From Bondarzewia mesenterica (Eukaryota; Basidiomycota; Agaricomycetes; Russulales; Bondarzewiaceae): a DNA stretch of 14,825 nucleotides. The stretch's first letter is position 1. Every line of letters begins with the position of its first letter. The notes beneath the pieces were generated by a model. It saw nothing but the letters and a program-made list of their open reading frames with translations. It searched no databases and had not been told where the DNA came from. The DNA is taken from positions 1-14,825 of the forward strand of contig SGPL01000705.1 in assembly GCA_004802705.1 (NCBI GenBank), in the 5' to 3' direction. The position numbers were made by a program, and so were the translations under genes. Positions 1-9,882 of the stretch are shown in pieces.

Positions 1-251
1 AGACGATGACGCTGTCAGAGGAATGGCTGAATATCGGAATAGAGGAGACATACCTGAGGCCAAATCCGCGCGAACCAACGTGAAACTTGTCGGCTTTTGT
101 CGATGATACGGACTTTGATGCCATGCTGAGCAAGAGAAAGGGCAGCGACGAGACCTGCTGGTCCAGCGCCAACCTGTGAAGATGATTAGGTGAAGGCAAC
201 GAATAAAAAAACGGTACAACTCACGATAAGGACAGGGACGTTGAAAGACAT
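1..251 (-). CDS. FAD-dependent monooxygenase, 5' end (partial)
   Basis: This is the N-terminal end of a flavin monooxygenase of the FAD_binding_3 (phenol hydroxylase-like) family, running off the left edge. The ATG at 251 opens MSFNVPVLI (exon 225-251). A 51-nt intron (174-224, GTGAGT...CAG) follows, and exon 54-173 resumes in phase with VGAGPAG, the GxGxxG dinucleotide-binding loop, then an alpha helix and the acidic end of strand beta2 (VRIID). The intron splits the first beta strand from the glycine loop. A second intron is likely at 12-53 (GTATGT...CAG, 42 nt). After IIDKS the frame gives unrelated residues, whereas the next frame gives KFHVGSRGFGL, which resembles the conserved R/H-V/I-G-x-R-G-x-G motif of the family. 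This implies a one-base frame break near 86-93. The substrate cannot be told from this fragment. The family assignment is fairly sure; the state of the gene is not. Confidence 0.75.
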
Positions 252-2320
252 GGGTGAAGGCTAGTTGGTATCGAGGCACCACGCCATTTATATTGGATGC
301 ACTGGACTCTTCACACGAACTACCAAACCTCGGGAAGACTCAGTGCTTAGTACAAGTGTCAGCTGTATGATAGAAACAAAAAGGGGAAGATCACAAAGGA
401 CCCCGTATATCGCCTTGAGTGATTATTCATGTCAAAGAGTTATGGACTGTCGTCATGCACATACAACAAGACGAATAAGACTTTCTGTTTGAGACGTCCG
501 GGTGCGGTCTGCCATAGTTCTCTTCCATATGGTATCTAAGGTTCTTGATGTTCAGCGGTTGATGTCGGCCTTCAAGGAGCGGCGTCTGACCAGATAGTGG
601 GGGAACTTAAACATGCGAGATGGCTCAGATGCGCCGGCGTCGCGGGCAAGAGACATCCTGCGGGCGGAAGTGTCATGTGATGGGCGGATCGGACTCGGAG
701 CAGCAGAGCGGAGGAAATGGTTGAATGGGCCGGAGCACCGGAGTCAGAAGTCCGACAAAAGTACTTCGAACTTGATTCTCCCTTGCTCTTTTTTTTTTTT
801 TCTTCCCTCGATTTTCTCGAGCGAGAATGAGAATTCTCTCTTCATTCTACTCTACAGGAGCAGACCGAGCGCTGCCTACCAGCGACAGCTCGTAGTCGTG
901 ATATTAATATGCACACCTCCCGAGACTTAGGCGAATTCATTGACGGATCCACTTCACAAGCGAATTCCAGTTCCCTCTATCTTGGACCGGCCCTCCCTTC
1001 CTTCTAAATTTGAATGGCAGGTCTGATCCTAACGCTGTTCTTATCGAATCATTCTCGACCTAAGACGACGACATGTAGACTTGAAACTCAACAATCACAT
1101 TCAGAATAAGTCACATATGGCCACTTGCATCCGCATCAGCATCTCCCCAACTACACGTTCTTGGTGTTGAGCACCTGATGCCTTCTTCAAGGATCGATGA
1201 ACTAGGACAGACCAGGACTTCATAAGTACCTCGTCGACACTGGCGTGCGGCACGTAGCTACAATTTTGGTCCCGTTCACCACGATCCCAGAATCGCTCGT
1301 CTTCCAACGCCGTCGCTCTTGTGCTCGGGTTTCTCGTGTTCATCGCGCGCATCGTAGAGCTGAGTCGTATCGCGCGTGTTTTGTACCTTTGAACGGCATG
1401 GTGGAACGTGTGAGGGTCGAGATGCGGGATGTAAAAGGTCAAAAAAATCACGGTCTTCTTGAGAAGACCTTGAGTTGTGTTAAGTTATCGCGGGAGTGGT
1501 AATGCATTTTATATCGGGGTTTCTATTCATATATTCCCCTTTCCTGTTGACTCACATACTGAGCTTCCCTTCTAGGGGTCTGCGGGAGGCGGTCCAGTGT
1601 CCCTGCTTTGCTCGACTTGCTCATCTCAACTAGGCAGAACTCGTCGCCGCTGATGCCGTGCTCGCGTCGAAAGATGCGTGCATCTGTCCCATTGACTGCG
1701 AGTCCACGACTCGAATTCCACACAACATGAAAGTCTGGCGTACCGTTTAGATGCTTGTACTGTTCGGCCATTAGCGTAACATACACGGTACAGGCACCTT
1801 GTTCAGCGAGGAGTCACCCACTCGAGCCCACTCGACATTCTTAACCCGGACCTTCCTTCTTCTCTATCCCCGGCCTACCGCGAAGCTCGATCTCCATAGC
1901 TTCTCCTCCGAGTCATGACGATTCTTCCGTCGGATCGGGATTCGGCATACGCGCGTCGTTCTGTCAGTAAATACTCGTAATGAACGGGATCGATGATTCT
2001 ATCCAGTTCTATCCTCAAGTCCGTTCTCGAAAACTTCACGAGGTCGTCTTCAAGTTGTTGTATGGTCCCAACTTGCCATCTGCACGGTAGGATAACAGCT
2101 TTGTCATTTTCCGTTATTTCGCGATGCCTCGACCAGACTTGATGATATCTGCAATGACTTGACGTTTGCTGCCCAGTCAAGTATAGATTCTGCCATGTTC
2201 GTCCGATGTGGGCTCGGGAGTCGGCAAATGGGTCGCTGTTGGCCTCCAATGCGCCGTGCGTCATAGATGTATCAACCTGTATCAACCTGCCGTTTTACTT
2301 ACTCAGCACAGGCTGATCAA
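252..2320. other. Long region without an identifiable gene
   Basis: I see no supportable gene here. Open frames are short and overlap on both strands; the longest (1101-1451 and 1875-2285, both minus, 116 and 136 codons) match no family I know. The segment next to 251 is the presumed promoter side of the monooxygenase gene. A 12-14 nt T run lies near 788-801, and a 10-nt unit (GTATCAACCT) is repeated twice in tandem around 2269-2288. Several minus-strand stretches could be decayed exons, but no joined frame is convincing. Confidence 0.5.
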
Positions 2321-2321
2321 C

Positions 2322-2336
2322 CGCGGAAATTCCGCG
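2322..2336. promoter_or_regulatory. Inverted repeat with CGG-N5-CCG core
   Basis: CGCGGA and TCCGCG form a perfect six-base inverted repeat around a three-base spacer, which reads as CGG-N5-CCG. Inverted CGG triplets are the usual target type of fungal Zn(II)2Cys6 transcription factors. No gene start nearby can be assigned as its target, so the regulatory role is only a suggestion. Confidence 0.2.
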
Positions 2337-3360
2337 CGTAACATATGAGGGAATGTTGACTGATGCTCAACAAGTCATTAGATACTCACCGAGGCTGCGA
2401 ATGTCGGTCAGCCTCGTGTTCAACCAAAAACACATACTGGGTATGTCAATGGTCATGTCTCTGCCTGCCTGCCAAGAGGGCGCTCGAGCGCGAAAGTTGA
2501 GGCGATATGTCTCCGATCTTTTGCCTGACGCCGATGCGATATCGATGTGGTTACTGTAATGTTGATGGTGTAAGTCGATGAGACGTAGGCCGCGCGCAGC
2601 GAGTAGGTGCTGCGCTGTGCTGCGGCGACGAGGGAGTTGGCCGAGGGCGATGGTCGATAAGATCTGTTACTCACTGTTTTTTTTTTTCTCCACTCACATA
2701 TGTGCTTTGTAGCTTACCTAGGTCTGTGAACTTGGTCTTCGGTTCGATTCGGTAAGGGACGTGGGTTGAGTGAAGCGGTGTAAGGTATGCGGGGTGAAAT
2801 AAAGGAGAAAAGGGCCGGGATGAGGAAACTCACGCCAGGTCAGCTGCGTGGAGGAGTTCAGACGTTCGGAGGATGTCTACCAGGTCGCGACCGGTACCCA
2901 AGGGCACATCAGCTTACCTGTCTTGAGCGCCAGCGCCAGGCTGCATGTGGGAGAGGCGGGTGAGATACAAGGTACGTTGTGCCGGAAAGGGCAGCTTATT
3001 CCACAAGGACTTATCGGATACGCGTTTGTCCGTCCCTCGTGCGCGTGAGGGGTATGTGCTTCATTTTGGGCTCTCAGATGGGTAAGTTGATTAGTATCGG
3101 AGAGCTCGGCGCAGTTTCAGTACGATTTTGAGTACATGATGCGTTCCTGAGTGTCCAAAAAGACGCTGTGGAGTTGAAAGAATGAGCTTTGATGGTCTCC
3201 GTTGCTGACCTAACACAGAAGATAGTCGTTCTGTAGAGTTTTGAAAGAAGAGGGCGCGACCGGGCGGGATGGGGGTCGGAGGACTCGATGGGCCCGATGG
3301 TCCCGTGGGTTGATTCGAAGAGACGAGAAGCAAGCGAGGCACATCAGGCACAGTTGCCCC
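2330..3360 (-). pseudogene. Possible spliced gene remnant, unidentified
   Basis: Several minus-strand stretches have coding-like character: good third-position GC and plausible splice sites. One open frame starts with an ATG near 3351 and gives a Pro/Ser-rich stretch (QPTGPSGPSSPPTPIPP). Further stretches read LWNKLPFPAQRTLYLTRLSH, then GTGRDLVDILRTSELLHAAD, then VPYRIEPKTKFTDL ending at a clean GTAAGC donor near 2717. The last is followed by an A-rich intron-like segment ending in CAG near 2675, and then by SYRPSPSANSLVAAAQRSTY. In-frame stops and incompatible phases prevent one continuous product. It could be a decayed gene, a gene with indel errors, or chance. I do not recognise the protein family. 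Confidence 0.25.
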
Positions 3361-3678
3361 TCCCTAAGTAGGTTCAAAACTTCAACTTGAACAAGATAGT
3401 CAATGAGAAAACCCTGCCAGCAGCTATCTGTAGTCTGTCGTAGAGGTCGTGTCACCCAGCGGGATGAAATTTCATGACCGATTTAATGAAAAAGAGAGAG
3501 GGAGAGCATTATAGGGAGAGGGACCAAATGGAGAAAAGAGGAACCACTAGACGGCGGCGTGATGAAGGTGGCATTATGCAACGGACTCGCTTGCTCACCG
3601 CATCCTCCACAACGTTTCTCCTCCAAATCTCCTCTTCCTCCTCCTCGCCCCGAGCAACAACATCGAGGGGCATGAATT

Positions 3679-6600
3679 ATGGCCATATCCAAGGCTGCAA
3701 AATGGATATCGTTCGCCGTCCCCGCAGCCTCGCCGCAGCCGTCTGCACCAGCCCTGGTCAAGCGGACTCCAGTCGTTCCCTCCCTTTCCCGCGCAGACGC
3801 AAAGCAGTTTGGTCTCGAAAATGTGCGTATCTTTCTCATTTTTGTGTGTTGAACACTCAATTTACATCTTACTCGAATGCCCTCTGCAGTTCGGGAACAC
3901 TTGGTATGTCTTTTCCTCGAGCCTTCCCGCACGCATACTGATCGTAAGCCCAGCTACGCCAACTCTGTCCTCCAGGCCCTTTACTTCTGCGCGCCTTTCC
4001 GCGACCTCGTCATCCAATCTCCCGATCTCTCCTCCCCGCCAATCCCAAAGTTACTTGCTCTACCGCCCCCCCGTTATTCCCCCATCCTCTCTCGTCTCAA
4101 ACAGACACGAGCGCGCCAAGGTCTCCTCTGATCACATTGTACCACCCGCCTCCCCCGCATTCACCATCCCGCCCGCGCCTCCCACTCTCTTCTCCGCCCT
4201 TCGTTCTCTGTATGTACATATATCCAAGAACCCCCATGATCGCGGCACCATTGCCCCGCGCGCTTTCATTGACAAGCTGAAGGAGGTCAACGAGCTCTTT
4301 CGCAGCTCCATGCACCAGGATGCGCATGAGTTCCTCAATTATCTCTTGAACAAGATTGCCGAGGAGGTGGAAGGGGACAAAAATCACCGAGAGGTGGAAG
4401 CGTCGGGCGAGGACGGTGAGTGTTCTCATCTCTATCGCAGCGGCCGAGCGTATTGTAGACGTACTGCTTTGGTTTTCTAACACTTTCTGATAAAAACAAT
4501 GTCTACATCAGTAGCCACTCTCTCCTCGGGCGTTCCGACCACGATGCATTCCACGTCCTCACAACATGAGCACGCCCTCGTACACCGACTCTTTGAGGGC
4601 ATCCTCACCTCCGAAACGCGCTGTCTAACCTGTGAAACAGTGAGTTCATTTCATTCCCATCCATCTTCTCGCCGCCTCTCCACGCCTTCCATGATGAACG
4701 CGCTATAAAAGGCAACCTTCCCTTTTGAACGCCGCGGAGCGCATCCACTAATGCTCGGCTATGGTCGGTATCCTTCCTCTACTTAGGTATCTTCGCGCGA
4801 CGAGTCATTTTTGGACCTCTCCATCGACATCGAGCAGAATTCCAGCGTCACGGCATGCCTGCGCCAGTTCAGCGCGAGTGAGATGCTCTGCCAGAAGAAC
4901 AAGTTCTTCTGTGACAGCTGTTGCGGCCTCCAGGAAGCCGAGAAACGGTGAGTGCTGTATGTCTCCGCGGCGAAGGCTTGTTCATGATTGTTCTTTTCAT
5001 GTGCGATAGGATGAAGATCAAGAAACTGCCAAATATCCTCGCGCTTCATTTGAAACGCTTCAAATACCAAGAGGACGTACAGAAGTACATCAAGCTCGCG
5101 TATCGCGTCGCTTTCCCACTCGAGCTACGGCTGTTTAACACAGTGGATGATGCCGAGGACCCAGATAGACTGTACGAACTCTTCGCCATTGTCGTACACA
5201 TAGGAAAGTAGGTCATGCAATCCTTTTCCTGTCCTTGAGAATATTCCCAGTACTGCTCTTTTCGTCTTCTCTTTGAATCCTTCCTGACTCTTGTTTTCAA
5301 ATACACAGTGGACCACACCACGGGCACTACATTGCGATTGTCAAGGCGCCCTCGGGATGGCTCATTTTCGACGATGACAAGATCGACAGTATCAAAGAGA
5401 GCGACATCCCTAAGTACTTTGGAGACTCGCCTTCGGGATCCGCCTACGTCCTCTACTACCAAGCTGTCGACCTCGATCCCATCTCTCTTGGTCTTAAACA
5501 GAACACCTCCCGCCCCGAGCTCCCTGCCGTTGCTATCATAGACCCGCCAACTGCTGTCGACAGTGCAGATCAAGGCCCGGCCATGCCGCCCGGATTGGGT
5601 GACGAAACGGTTGAAGATGCCGATGCTGAGCAGTCCGACACGAGTCACAGCTCGCCGACGCCCCCATCGGCCGGGGCATCGTCCAAGACGTCCCTTCCCG
5701 CGCTGCGCGTGACAACGCCGAGCACGGCGGCCGACCACCATCATCATCCGGCATCGCCGATGAGTGCGAACGGGCGTAGTGGGGGCCTGCTGCATGGCCT
5801 CCGCGCGTCGACGGAGGAGCGGGCCCTTGTCATTTTCTGTGAATGGGGGTGTTGAGACGAGCGTTGTTTGAGAGCAAAAGTGGGCTCGGGAAGCGTCCTT
5901 CGACGGCGCCCGGTCCGGGAATGCCGAGGGCCGAGGAGGAGGCTGCTGGCGCGCCGCCGCCTGTGCCTGCATTGCCGCATGGCCTCGTTAATGGGAAACG
6001 TGTGAAGGAGCCGGAGAGGAAGCCGAGTTTGTGGTTTAAGCGGCGCAGCCTGAAGGCTGACAAGGCGAAGGGGAAGGAGAGGGAGAATGAGAACGCGTCT
6101 TCGTCGTCGCCATCTCCCGCCGTGCTCTCGCCTACAGCTTCGCAATCAAACGCAACGTCGGAAACACCTTCGGGAGGCGCGGCAATGGCTTGGCTCCAAC
6201 ATCATCATCATTACCACAATCCCCTTCATCACCATACGAAACGACCATCAACATCACATGATACCACAACACCATCACCACCAGCATCCGCGTCGACAAC
6301 TCCGGCGACAGATAGAACCGTGACGCCTACGACACCCCGCCCTCTTCCGATCCCGCCAGCGTCCCCACCCATTCCGACGCCGTCACTATTACCTACCCTG
6401 ATAGCACCTTCGATATCCCTACCAGCACCCTCATCTTCCACAGTGGAGTCATCTGAATCTCCAGCGCCCGCATCCACACAGGGCACAGGCACAAGCACGG
6501 CCTCGATTGCGTCGTCTGTAGCATCGAGCCGAGCGCTCGCCCCGAGCACGTTAGCGCATGCGCCGCCACCGTTTCCCAACGGTGCGGTTCCATCACTGAG

Positions 6601-7390
6601 GTCCCCGACGCCACGCGAAGCATCACCATCATTGCCCTCGCCATTAGCGCCCTTCCCACACGGTCCACCGATCCCGCCGCGCAGGCGCTCCTTTGCGCCG
6701 CCGTTGTCAGAACGGCCGCGCACGATTGGGCCCGGCTCGCGCGTGGAGGGTCAACTGATGCCGCCGGTCCCGATTGCGGAGTTGAGGAGCGCGCGTGGGA
6801 CGGGTGCACGTTCGCCGGCGTCGCCTGCGACGAGTGAGTTTAGTGACGGTCCTTTGACGGATAGCGAGGCGTTTCGGGGGCGGCATGCGCAGGCGAACGG
6901 GGGCGGGAATGATGGTAAGGAGGCGAAAGCGAGTGGGAGTGGGGATGTGGATGCGAGTGGGAAGGGGAAGGGGCGGTGGCGGAGGCCGCGGTCTGCGCAT
7001 GCGCGGATCGGCCTTGGGTTTTCGGGGTCGGCGTCGCATCCGCGGTTTGAGAAGGTGGATAGTATTCGAGAGGGTGAAGTTGATGTTGGCGGCGTCGCGA
7101 GTGATGGGGAGGGCCGGAGGGGCGTGGGTTGGCGTGGGGGGAGTGCTAGTCCTGGGTTTGGAGGCAAGGAAGGGTTCAAGAAGGCTGCGAGGAAGTTGAG
7201 TTTCACAGCTCCGATGTTTGGGCTTGTGAAGCGGGATAAGGAAGGTCATAAGGAGCGGGAGAGGGAGGAGCGGAGGGAAAAGGAGGAGAGGAAGGAGAAG
7301 GAGCGGGAGGCGAAGAAGAAACAGCGACTGTCGAGAGAGCCTCTGAGCGCGCTCGTAGGCGCTGCGGGCATGGCTGCCACCATGCGGTGA
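3679..7390 (+). CDS. ubp9: Ubiquitin-specific protease, USP12/46 (Ubp9/Ubp13) type, with long C-terminal extension
   Basis: This is a cysteine deubiquitinase of peptidase family C19. Exons by splice signals and phase: 3679-3822, 3890-3903, 3954-4049, 4105-4415, 4512-4639, 4787-4947, 5010-5207, 5309-7390. The ATG at 3679 follows an in-frame stop at 3673. The Cys box [20 protein letters not shown] puts the catalytic Cys at residue 53. [12 protein letters not shown], zinc-finger pairs C226/C229 and C273/C276, [10 protein letters not shown], the His box [11 protein letters not shown] (H357) and WLIFDDD (Asp about 373) follow. The domain ends at YVLYYQ, near residue 402, and is very close to human USP46. 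About 640 residues follow: Ser/Pro/Ala-rich, with His runs, [15 protein letters not shown] and a Lys/Glu coiled-coil-like end. The frame shifts once at a 5-G run near 5845-5849 (stop at 5853 in the domain's frame). Relatives work with WD40 activators (UAF1/WDR48; Bun107 in fission yeast); that is family knowledge. Confidence 0.9.
3890..3903 (+). other. 14-nt microexon carrying the catalytic Cys box
   Basis: Between a 67-nt intron (3823-3889, GTGCGT...CAG) and a 50-nt intron (3904-3953, GTATGT...CAG) only 14 bases remain. They encode F-G-N-T plus the first two bases of the catalytic cysteine codon, and the third base is the first base of the next exon. Both phases agree with the conserved GLENFGNTCYANS motif, which makes the call firm even though the exon is tiny. 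Confidence 0.85.
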
Positions 7391-8272
7391 ATGGCGTGGA
7401 TGAGGCGACATGTCGAGATGTGAGATTTTCGCCTTCCCCTTCCTGCGTTGCCTGCCAGTGGACTGGGCCAGCTGGCGCTGGGTCTTCACGATTCCAGCTC
7501 ATGGAGCGGTGCGGGTGCTGGATACCATATTTTGCGCGCTCGGAGCGTGCGGTTGGTCCACGGACAGAGCTTTTCTGCATATGTGTGTGAGGGGGGTTGT
7601 GCTAGCAGGCAGCGGCACGTTTATTTTATATATCTTATTCACTTTCTTCCCTCCCCGCCCGCGACTCTTGTTGCATATAAGATGGGCTATCACTTACTGG
7701 TATACTAGTATAACAACGATTGGCTTTTTTTGTTCTCAGGTGCGTGTGTGCCGCCATGTGAGTATACTGTAGTATGAGCGCGGAATCTCATACTCGGGTT
7801 TAACATAGTAAGTTGGTTAATTGACTTTATCATCTCTCTGGAGCAAGGGTTGGAGTTCCCGTTTTCTGATTTCCATTTTTCAGCAGGTGACTTTGTAAAC
7901 ATCGTGAAGAAGGCACTACCCTTTTTGCATTTCACTATGGGAGTGTGAGATCGGAGGTAAACCGCGCGGTCTGCATGGTGTTCTGGCCCATTCACTACCA
8001 ATGTGCACTGATTGTTCCTTAGTTCATGCAGGCAGTCGATGAACGTCAATTCGTAGACACAGTCAGTCTCGTTACTGGCCAGTGAACTGCGCTGGCAATA
8101 ACCGATCATTTTATGGTGGCATTGATGAACGTGCCATATTCGCGATATGCTATAAGTAGCGAGTATCGGCATTGTGACGTGTATTAACACTTCTTGAATC
8201 TAGCTCCACTATTTACAGACGCAGGTCGAAGCCATCTGCATCGGGGCTCTAGCGTTTAGCAACTCAGCACCC
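7391..8272. other. Intergenic region
   Basis: No identifiable gene lies here. The AT-rich part around 7618-7645 (TTTATTTTATATATCTTATTC) is a plausible 3' processing region for the protease gene. A perfect 12-base palindrome, TATACTAGTATA, lies at 7701-7712, and a similar partial element (GTATACTGTAGTATG) follows about 60 bases later. A 161-codon open frame on the minus strand (7705-8190) has no recognisable domain and is treated as chance. Confidence 0.5.
7701..7712. repeat. 12-bp perfect palindrome
   Basis: TATACTAGTATA is its own reverse complement and lies about 310 bases after the protease stop codon. A role in 3' processing or protein binding is possible, but chance is also reasonable for an AT-rich 12-mer. 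Confidence 0.3.
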
Positions 8273-9882
8273 ATGTCTAACTACTGCGATGACTGTGTTG
8301 CATTGATTCCAGCATCGATCACGATAGATGGCATCCGAGATGCCGTCATATTAAAGGTCCATTTTTCACTAAAAGGTCAGCAGAGGGAAGCTCCTCTGCA
8401 GGGACCGCAAGAACGCTGCTCGAAATGTCGATCCGAACCAAGGACTCTGTCTCCTTATGATGGATTCAGAGAGGCTATTATCAGGTATTGTCACGTACCT
8501 CCGGAATGGACGTCACATTATTCTGACTTGGTGGGTCGTCGTTCTAGCAGTCATTATCTCGCTCACATCACTGATCCCAAAATTCAGTAGTTGACCAAGT
8601 TAGAGCTTGACTGGGTTACGAAGAACGACTTTCTTATGTCGATACACACAGGAATCTGATGCCCCGTAAGTACCGTTGTCGTCGAGCCGCTCCTTGTTAT
8701 TGACTTTTGGATTTTATCATGATGTAGTCCGCATCGATTAGCATGGCCTGTTCCACAAGGATTTGTTGGTTGCTCATACCTTCCCGCGACATCATCGAAG
8801 CTATTGCAGCGCGACATACTAAACTTCAAGACAAAGATACTATGTCGCTTCATCCTATTGATGAGGTTACTTATCCAGGTCATAATCATCCATCCATCTT
8901 TTCTAACGAGCATTACAGGTGTCCATCGGAGCGAAAACCTTTGAGTATCGACTGATCCCTTTGGTGGAGTGGATCACCAATATCTACCGCCTCGTCAGAC
9001 TTGATCTTGTTTCGACCACCTCAGCGGCCGAATTGGAAAATCCTTGCCACAAGTACCCATTCGCTATGCTTCTTGTTCTCAAATCTCACGTCCAATCTCC
9101 CGTTGTGATTTACGGTGCCGGCCAGATGTTGAGCGGCATATATCGCATGCCATTGGTCGGGGCGGCTGCCACGATCCTGGGCATCGGAGAGGATTCAGAC
9201 CATTTCAAGGATTCATTGATAGAGCACTGACATTTACTTTCAGAGAGCGAACAATTTAACGGCGCATTGGTCAGTGATCGCTCTCATCTGGCAGGAGTAT
9301 TTTTGTTGATAATATCATCCTCACATTGTAGCTCACTAAGCTGGAATCGGCATGGCAGAATACTTCGTTGTTAGAAACTCCGGCTTTGGACTCCAGGAGA
9401 CCGTCCGGTGTAGTTCACTCGAAGTCAACAATCATTCAAACGTTGTTCTTCGTAAATCTTACCATCCTCAACATCCTGTCGTCTTGTCTTTGATCTCATC
9501 ACTACAGCCATGAGTTCGCGCCGACTGGCAAGGTCTATTTGTCTTGGGCCGTTCGACCCTCCTTCTATCGCAAGATAAAGTTATTGACATTGGCGAATCT
9601 GAAGACTTCGCAGATCTACGATGGCGTTGAAACATATCAGTATCGCCTGGTCCCTTGGTCAAATCCATCACCGATATCTTTCGGTTCAATCATTCAACTG
9701 TTTACGAACCAGAGATTTTAATGCCGAACAAAAGCTGAAGGAAGTGAACGCTGCAGCGGTATCGGGTCATGCACTTAGCCTATCGGGGGAGGATGCTGTC
9801 GTTCTTCTAAATAGGGTGCGGGACGTATACCGGTCGTGGGTTAAAGTAGAGGTACCGGAGGGATTCATCACAGCACCTTGAA
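8273..9882 (+). CDS. Unrecognised spliced gene or remnant with an internal duplication
   Basis: I do not recognise this product. The first open stretch, 8273-8590, starts with an ATG and encodes about 105 residues with two CxxC pairs (YCDDC and RCSKC), possibly a small zinc-binding fold. Coding-like exons follow: LTKLELDWVTKNDFLMS (from 8591), an exon after a GTAAGT...TAG intron (about 8668-8727), and 8919-9230 with AKTFEYRLIPLVEWITNIYR and a hydrophobic LLVLKSHVQSPVVIYGAG stretch. A second, related block follows: LTKLESAWQNTSLL from 9332 and YQYRLVPL from about 9635. The last stretch reads EQKLKEVNAAAVSGHALSLS and ends at a stop near 9882. No single reading frame with consistent splice phases links all parts. 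It is either a real gene whose introns I cannot place, or a decaying one. Confidence 0.4.
8591..8994 (+). repeat. Duplicated block, copy A
   Basis: Copy A begins with LTKLELDW directly after a CAGTAG acceptor-like site and ends with EYRLIPLVEWITNIYRL. The DNA GAGTATCGACTGATCCC in its last part differs from CAGTATCGCCTGGTCCC in copy B at only a few sites. Order and spacing of the two shared segments are kept in both copies. Confidence 0.5.
9332..9690 (+). repeat. Duplicated block, copy B
   Basis: Copy B begins with LTKLESAW directly after TTGTAG and later reads ETYQYRLVP. A one-base shift just after that turns the next residues from WSNPSPIS into LVKSITDIFRF, which matches LVEWITNIYRL in copy A. 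The middle part (GKVYLSWAVRPSFYRKIKLL) aligns only loosely with copy A (GFVGCSYLPATSSKLLQ), so the copies have diverged or taken indels. Confidence 0.5.

Noticed and set aside
613..930. 105-codon plus-strand open frame
   Set aside because: It crosses a long T run giving a Phe stretch and has no family resemblance; it is likely non-coding.
2711..2760. GGTTCGATTC resembling a tRNA B box
   Set aside because: The flanking bases do not form a T stem, the A-box-like TAGCTTACCTAGG is too close, and no acceptor stem can be drawn.
3474..3941. Plus-strand open frame overlapping the protease start, with an ATG at 3474
   Set aside because: It is in a different phase from the conserved MAIS...FGLEN exon and reads through the first intron.
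5046..7489. Long minus-strand open frames (308, 164, 260 and 151 codons) opposite the protease gene
   Set aside because: They lie antisense to GC-rich coding sequence, are rich in Arg/Pro/Ser, and have no domain; they are shadows of the plus-strand gene.
7705..8190. 161-codon minus-strand open frame
   Set aside because: No recognisable domain, no introns or codon bias, and a length expected by chance about once in a window of this size. It is kept only as a remote orphan candidate.
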